Shown: positions 58,687 to 64,000 of the stretch, piece after piece
How positions within the stretch are numbered: position 1 is the first letter of the stretch
Layout of the letters: the number at the start of each line of letters is the position of its first letter
Assembly (NCBI RefSeq): GCF_021155765.1
Contig: NC_060118.1
Location: forward strand, 9,173,646-9,237,645
Direction of reading: 5' to 3'
Origin: Diprion similis
Lineage: Eukaryota; Arthropoda; Insecta; Hymenoptera; Diprionidae
Length of the DNA: 64,000 nt
The notes under the pieces: generated by a model
Told to the model about the DNA's origin: nothing
Databases searched by the model: none
Seen by the model: only the letters and a program-made list of their open reading frames with translations
Program-made: the position numbers and the translations under genes

Positions 58687-59107
58687 GGTATTCCACGCCA
58701 ACTCGACCAGTGTTAAACCCCGACCTTCTCAAAATCATTTCATGTTTTTTTCTAACATTCCACTCGGTAAAAAACGTGACCTGAATTTTTTTCAAATTTT
58801 TTCATCAGACCGTTTATTTATTATAAATATTTCAAGTCGATTGCGAATGGCCATTATTTAAAATCTGAAAAAATTCTCAAAAATCCAGTAAATTACACGA
58901 AACACCCCCCGTTAAGGAAAACGTGAGCCGAATTTTTTTTCTATTTTTTTTTTTTTTTTGTCATTTAATTTGGATTTTTAAATTTTTTTAAAATTTGAAA
59001 AAAATTCAGCTCGCCTTTTTTACCGAACAGAATATTATAAAAAAAAACATGAAATGATTTTGAGATGGTCGGAGCCTAACACCGGTCGAGTTGGCGTGGA
59101 ATACCCC
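58687..59107. mobile_element. MITE family B, complete copy with long inverted termini
   Basis: Left GGTATTCCACGCCAACTCGA and right TCGAGTTGGCGTGGAATACC are exact inverted copies, and the similarity runs inward for more than 100 bp (TCTCAAAATCATTTCATG on the left, CATGAAATGATTTTGAGA on the right). No coding capacity. Confidence 0.8.
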
Positions 59108-59930
59108 ATATACAAGCATACATACAAGCATTTTGTACATCGTACACATCTCAAGACTGAAAGGGCCCTCTTGTAGTTATAAAAGTGTTTATGGGGCTCG
59201 TCGGAACCGCGGTGACGTCATATTAAATTAACCCATGGCGCATAGAACTATATCGGGCAAGCGCAAGTAGTTTCGACTTCTAAATTACAACGGTAATGGC
59301 AACTGGTCAGTGCATATAATTCAATTTTAATCAGACGACAGCGCGATAATTTCACGTTCACCAATCAACCAGAATAACCTATAACTTTTTTTTTTTTTTT
59401 TTTTTCAATCTTTAGCTGAAGGAATTTTCTTGCCTCCGATTTTCCTTTTTCATTCGTCACTCTTGCAGATTGTCGATCAATCTCTTCGGTAAATCGTACA
59501 CGTTTAATCCGGAAACATGACATGATGGAAAAACTACGTCCAGGTGCATCATGCGGGCTACCGGGTCTATAGAATCGTAATCCAGCTATGAAGTGATCTA
59601 TGATGATCCACACGATCATGTTGCGACGAATTATGCAGGAGCTTTGTTCGCGTCGAGTGATGCGATCGGGGATATAAAGTGCGAGTTTATATTATAAAGC
59701 ATCTTTTGAGAAATGAACGCTTTCCAAAATCTAGGTACTTGTTTTTTAATCAGGGCTTACTTCACGTTGAAACAATTGTGGAATATTTTTTAATAATAAT
59801 CTATTTGATTATCCTTTTGTTTACAAAGGCAAATGGAATTTCGATGAAAATTTTTATTACGAAATACAAGTTCATTTCTGACTTGTGAGATTTTTAATTT
59901 TTTGAAAGTCCTCGTGAATTACTGGTCGTC

Positions 59931-60158
59931 TTAAGGGGCTGCTCTGATCGATTTTGACGTTCACGTAACTTATCTCCAGAAACCAAAATCTGCGTCTTTC
60001 AAACGCAAAAAGGAAATTTATTACAGTCTTCTTGTTCAGAATTTTTTTTTTATGTAGAATGGAGCTGTTAAGCCCTTTTTGCGTTTAAAATAAGTGGATA
60101 ACTTTGATATCTGAATATATGTTCGACGACGTTAAGATCGACCAGAGCACCCCCTTAA
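59931..60158. mobile_element. TTAA-flanked MITE (family F)
   Basis: TTAA at 59931-59934 and 60155-60158 borders a 220-bp element whose ends are inverted: GGGGCTGCTCTGATCGATTT versus GATCGACCAGAGCACCCCC. Inner sequences also pair (CGCAAAAAGG and CCTTTTTGCG). TTAA duplication is the signature of piggyBac-type elements. There is no coding capacity. Confidence 0.65.
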
Positions 60159-63100
60159 AGACGGTCTTGGGTGAAAATTTGTAAAAAAAAAATCGAAAAA
60201 TGTGTCCAAATCTGGTTGAAAACGGTTCGAATTTCGCGTCGAACCTTTCGTTGCACCGGAAGTGGTGGCCCAGCTCACTCTGGCGATAATGCGAGATCCA
60301 GAAACGAGCGGATCATCCTAAGACGCGGTCGGTTAAGATGTCGTGCGGGGCTGTAAAGTCTTACGAGTGTCACCGACCTCTGACTGAGCTGACACTTGTT
60401 ATGCACGCGTATTTCCCTCTCCACTGGTCGAGAAGTGCATGCCAACTCAAACTATGCGAAGTGCGTTCTGACAATGCGCGTGGATTTAAGTATTGCGGTG
60501 ATTTTGTCGGCCAGCCATATTTTTTTCCAGTATCACTCCGATCTTCCAAATTTCTCTGATTCTCCAAACTTTGTACGATGTATTGGAAGTTTTATTCGGA
60601 TGTGGAACGGTGAATGCACCATACATTTACTTTTCATTCAATTTTGCTACACAATTTTTGGTAAATTCGAAAATCACTTTTTCTGCGTTTTTTTCTATAC
60701 ATTTTTTTCAAATCAAAAATTTTCACTGTAAATCTTAAGACAAATACACGTAATAGTAATTTATGTCGCTGTAAATAGTAAATGTGTTGTAAATTCACAA
60801 TCAAATGTTCGATTTTCGTCAGAGCTGGATCGATTTCGGTGAAAAATTTATTTAAACATTGAAAAGCATAGTTTTTTTTAATCCGTCATAAACTAGCACC
60901 AATGTCATAGGAATATTTTCTTTCTTGCAGAGTGTCGGAGATGGATTTTGAAAATCGAATTCAGTAGAAAATTCTCAACTTTTGAATACTGCGAAAACCG
61001 TGCAATTTTACTTTTATTAAGCTTCAGCCCTGATTTCAAGTCGTTGATTAAATCTCGTTCATTAAACTATAGTAATTACCACAATCGTCATCCCTCTTTT
61101 AAAAACCGATCCACCTTAATTAATCTGACGCTGATACCCATAATAGCGTACAAATCTACGTTAAAGGCGTTAAAGTGTGTACAAAATCGTGCACAAACTA
61201 AGCAGAGTTGTGATTTCAGCTGTGAACAGTTTTACTAACCGTGTTCGTAGATACATATATATGTATGTGTTGTGCCTATATAATATTATCCTTTATCTAT
61301 AACGCACTGTATATAGGTACGTAACTTTCGGTCTAACGACCGAAATTTCTTCCTCCTCGGAGTTCTTAATTTTCTTTCTCTTCGCCTAATGTAACAAGCT
61401 TGACAATATATTAATCATCCTCGAGTTAATTAAGCGGAGGGACTCGACTACTCGAGGAATTATATCGGACATAACGCACTCGTGCAGGCTGCTGCTCCTT
61501 CACCGTGCATTTGTATACAGTATAATAATAATATTGATTTATCGTATGCGTAACACCTAATCCTCCTCCGCGTGTTATCGCGATACCAAAATGATTCCGG
61601 TGACGTCTAAATGGGATTCTTCTGTCGTCCGTATACCATCGAGTGATAATAGACACTATCGGCTAACTGTACGCAGACAATGAGCCAACCCAGGCTTCCT
61701 TTGGCCACTTATATGTGTGCGCATGAGGCACACGCTTGCTGCATGTACATTGTACACGCATCGTTGCTTCTAATTGCACCAGAGATTCTCAACTCGTAAT
61801 CGTACTCATCAATCTCCGACGAACCACGCCCCGCGAAATTTTCGTTCAAAATTCGCGGGCAGTCGTCCTCCCCCCTCTAGAGGTAGAGGCAAAATTGAAA
61901 TCATCGAGTTCGATCCATTCGTGAAAAACTCTGTCAAGATATAATGCAGATTTCACCTTTAATAGAATTACAATTCATCGGTTTTTGATGCTTCGTGATT
62001 GAGCCAAGGTGACGACAATATCACCGGTTCAACAAAGCTTTCGAAACAATAGCAGCGCAAGTAAGCCTGTAACAGCGAGACGCCATTAGCATTTCCTTTT
62101 CCGGTCAGAATAAATGAACAGCAAAGAAAAGGGTCCAAGAGGGGGGAGGAAAGAAACAACAAACAGAAGACCTGAGAGTAGAATTAATAATATTTTATAG
62201 ATGAAGGTTTTATTGATAGCGTAAAAATTGCGATGCCTATACAAATACACTTGAAATATCGTTGGAAACAGAAACATCGCGGTGAATAAAATTCTACTCT
62301 CGCAGCTTCTCGGAGTGTCTAAAAAACGAGAAACAAGTGCAGTCAGGCCGCTGTTTGGCCCTCGAATCTCCGAACGCAGCCCTTATCTCGAGTGTCCGTC
62401 TGTTTCGGGCCGTGTTTTCAAGTTTTCCGAGTCCCACGTTGTGCCTACTTCAGCCTATTCACCCTAGATCCTTGCATGACGCACACACGCTGTGCCTTGT
62501 CTGGTTTTGTAAGACTGCGCGTTCCATAGTCTAGACTCTAGACTACACACAATGCATGGCTTGCTCTATAATGCAGTCCAAAGCACGGGTGCAGCGTGTT
62601 GTTGTAATGCACAGATTCGGAGTGATTTCATTTTATTTCCGGTAAAAGCTGGAGCTTGGATATTCATGAGACTGAAGTTGGTAACGTTAACGCAACGAAA
62701 CTTTGCGGGGGAAATTACTGCTTTGCAAGTTTATTGTGACTTGAAGTAGTTGAGTTTACAAAATATTAATACGTTTTGTAATACTATAATTTATTGCATT
62801 TACGATATTCCTGCGATTGTGAAATAACGATTTTTTACAAACTCAAATCATTGGAATACCATTGTACTAACTTCAGTCTCATAGAAATTCGGTCCAGTGG
62901 TCCTGGAAGTGTTCTTGAATCTTGCTTGTCCTTCGAGAGTCCTGAAAACTGTACTTGAATTTTTCTTGTGTCCTGAAAATATTCTATTTTTAATCACCTT
63001 TAATAACCTGAAAATGTCCTACAATAGCCATAATGTTATTTCCAGTAGTTGAAATGACTTGCGACGTATGAATTTACTGCAATGTCCAACAGCTTGTACG

Positions 63101-63159
63101 ACAATTGGATACGAATAATCCTTCAAGAGAAGATTTTAATATTCCTGGCGTAGTAACCT

Positions 63160-63328
63160 CAAAAATTTTCATACTTATCGATAGCAGTTGTGCTCAATTC
63201 ATAACTGTAAAAATTTTTGAGGTTAGAAACAATTGGTCACCCGGCAAAAGAGTTGCTCACGGATTGTAGCACGTGCGCATTAAGTTCTAGCAGACGACGG
63301 TTCACGCAGTCGTTAGGAAGTCACTCTG
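63160..63328. mobile_element. Family C fragment (right arm)
   Basis: Matches the right arm of the element at 1650-1912 in order: TTTTTGAGGTTAG, GAGTTGCTC, GATTGTAGCACGTGCGCATT, and the end GTCGTTAGGAAGTCACTCTG. The left arm is largely absent. Confidence 0.6.
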
Positions 63329-64000
63329 CGCAATAAAACTCGCTCATAACCGGAGAACTACTGAACAGATTTTGATTATTTTTTTTTCTCTCAAAAGCTA
63401 CAACGTTTGGCTACGTTTTAAGCCATATTTCGTTAGAACCAGATCAATAGTTTGAGAGGCATAACGATGTTTGAAGTAGGATGACACACTTATCCAAACA
63501 CTGACTAAACTCTTACAGATAGTATGAAGTTGCGTTTAAGAGTTTCTAAAAAATCCAGGAGAGCATATTATGACTGTGTTTAACAGTCTTGTCGCAAAAA
63601 GAATCTGAAAATATTCGCGAGCGGCTTTCCAGTGAGGAATAAAACGTAACGAGACTCGACAGTCGAGTCACAGCGAGTAATTCCTACGGAATAGCTCGGA
63701 TTAGACCTGGGAGTCAGGGTTGTTGGGTCAGCTTCAGCCGGGCCCCTCAGCAGAGTTACGTCAAACGAAGCATACGGTCGGGGCCCGCCACAATAGGCCA
63801 TGAAACAAACATTCTCTCGAGTTGAGCTCACGACTGGCTGGCACCGGGCATTGCAAGGGGCACGTGTGTCACTGGGCGTAAAACGCCGCCATGCACACAA
63901 GCAAAAGCGGGTCTCTGAGCATACACCATCGACGTACTTCGGTACATATACGAGCAAAACGTGCTGTGCTCCGCGTTTTCAATTCCCACGTGCTTCATGG

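Larger units (their letters stand above)
50732..64000. other. Presumed long intron or intergenic DNA rich in inverted-repeat elements
   Basis: No exon is supported after the donor at 50732. The region has palindromic or MITE-like elements (50758-51358, 51960-52335, 53995-54345, 57379-57916, 58030-58318, 58687-59107, 59931-60158, 63160-63328), a GC-rich patch at 54770-55075, a (TA)n at 55422-55502, and otherwise AT-rich unique-looking DNA. A minus-strand 125-codon frame at 63580-63957 has no recognisable domain. Confidence 0.5.

Noticed and set aside
57379..60158. CRISPR-like or viral repeat array
   Set aside because: The repeats are inverted, not direct with spacers, and the setting is an animal nuclear genome. 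They are explained as foldback or MITE elements.
63580..63957. Minus-strand 125-codon frame with several Cys
   Set aside because: GC-richer and open, but no domain, splice context or neighbour supports it. It may be part of a repeat or an exon running out of the window.

Overview
This is an animal nuclear genome window. It is AT-rich and full of simple repeats, and its coding exons are GC-richer and interrupted by GT-AG introns. The gene set is a Drosophila-type PDZ/RGS-RhoGEF (RhoGEF2), a mitochondrial ribosomal protein S29 (DAP3), a p62/ref(2)P autophagy receptor, a divergent ionotropic receptor (IR) of the arthropod chemosensory family, and a small insect-type membrane protein. This points to an insect, probably a hymenopteran; the order is an inference. 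No prokaryotic, CRISPR, rRNA or confident tRNA feature was seen.

Region 1 (1-25725, + strand) is the 3' part of one long gene, RhoGEF2. It enters in the middle of its C1 zinc domain and runs through a chain of phase-consistent exons to the DH-PH exon (22896-24245) and the stop at 25725. The reconstructed chain gives 1245 codons inside the window. The large introns hold two candidate alternative first exons (4665-4947 and 18335-18388), a symmetric polyP/polyQ exon, and several mobile hairpin elements.

Region 2 (26947-31304) is compact. It holds a 65-residue cysteine-rich membrane protein (+), mRpS29/DAP3 (+, six exons), and ref(2)P/p62 (-, three exons), with the last two converging tail to tail. 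A full match to the CTCF consensus lies just upstream of mRpS29. Four TGA(C/G)TCA sites lie within 560 bp upstream of ref(2)P.

Region 3 (33592-36122, + strand) is a complete eight-exon ionotropic receptor gene of 641 codons.

Region 4 (36123-64000) is mostly non-coding. It has one large GC-rich coding exon of an unrecognised gene (49406-50731), a tandem repeat of about 187 bp, and several palindromic or terminal-inverted-repeat elements.

The most distinctive feature is the density of long imperfect palindromes (foldback or MITE-like elements of 0.2-0.65 kb). At least seven families occur, several with multiple copies. Two copies of one family tightly flank RhoGEF2 exons 6329-14017, a layout that would favour intron pairing, exon circularisation or dsRNA formation. 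These are readings by eye; every splice junction is a prediction from phase and consensus.
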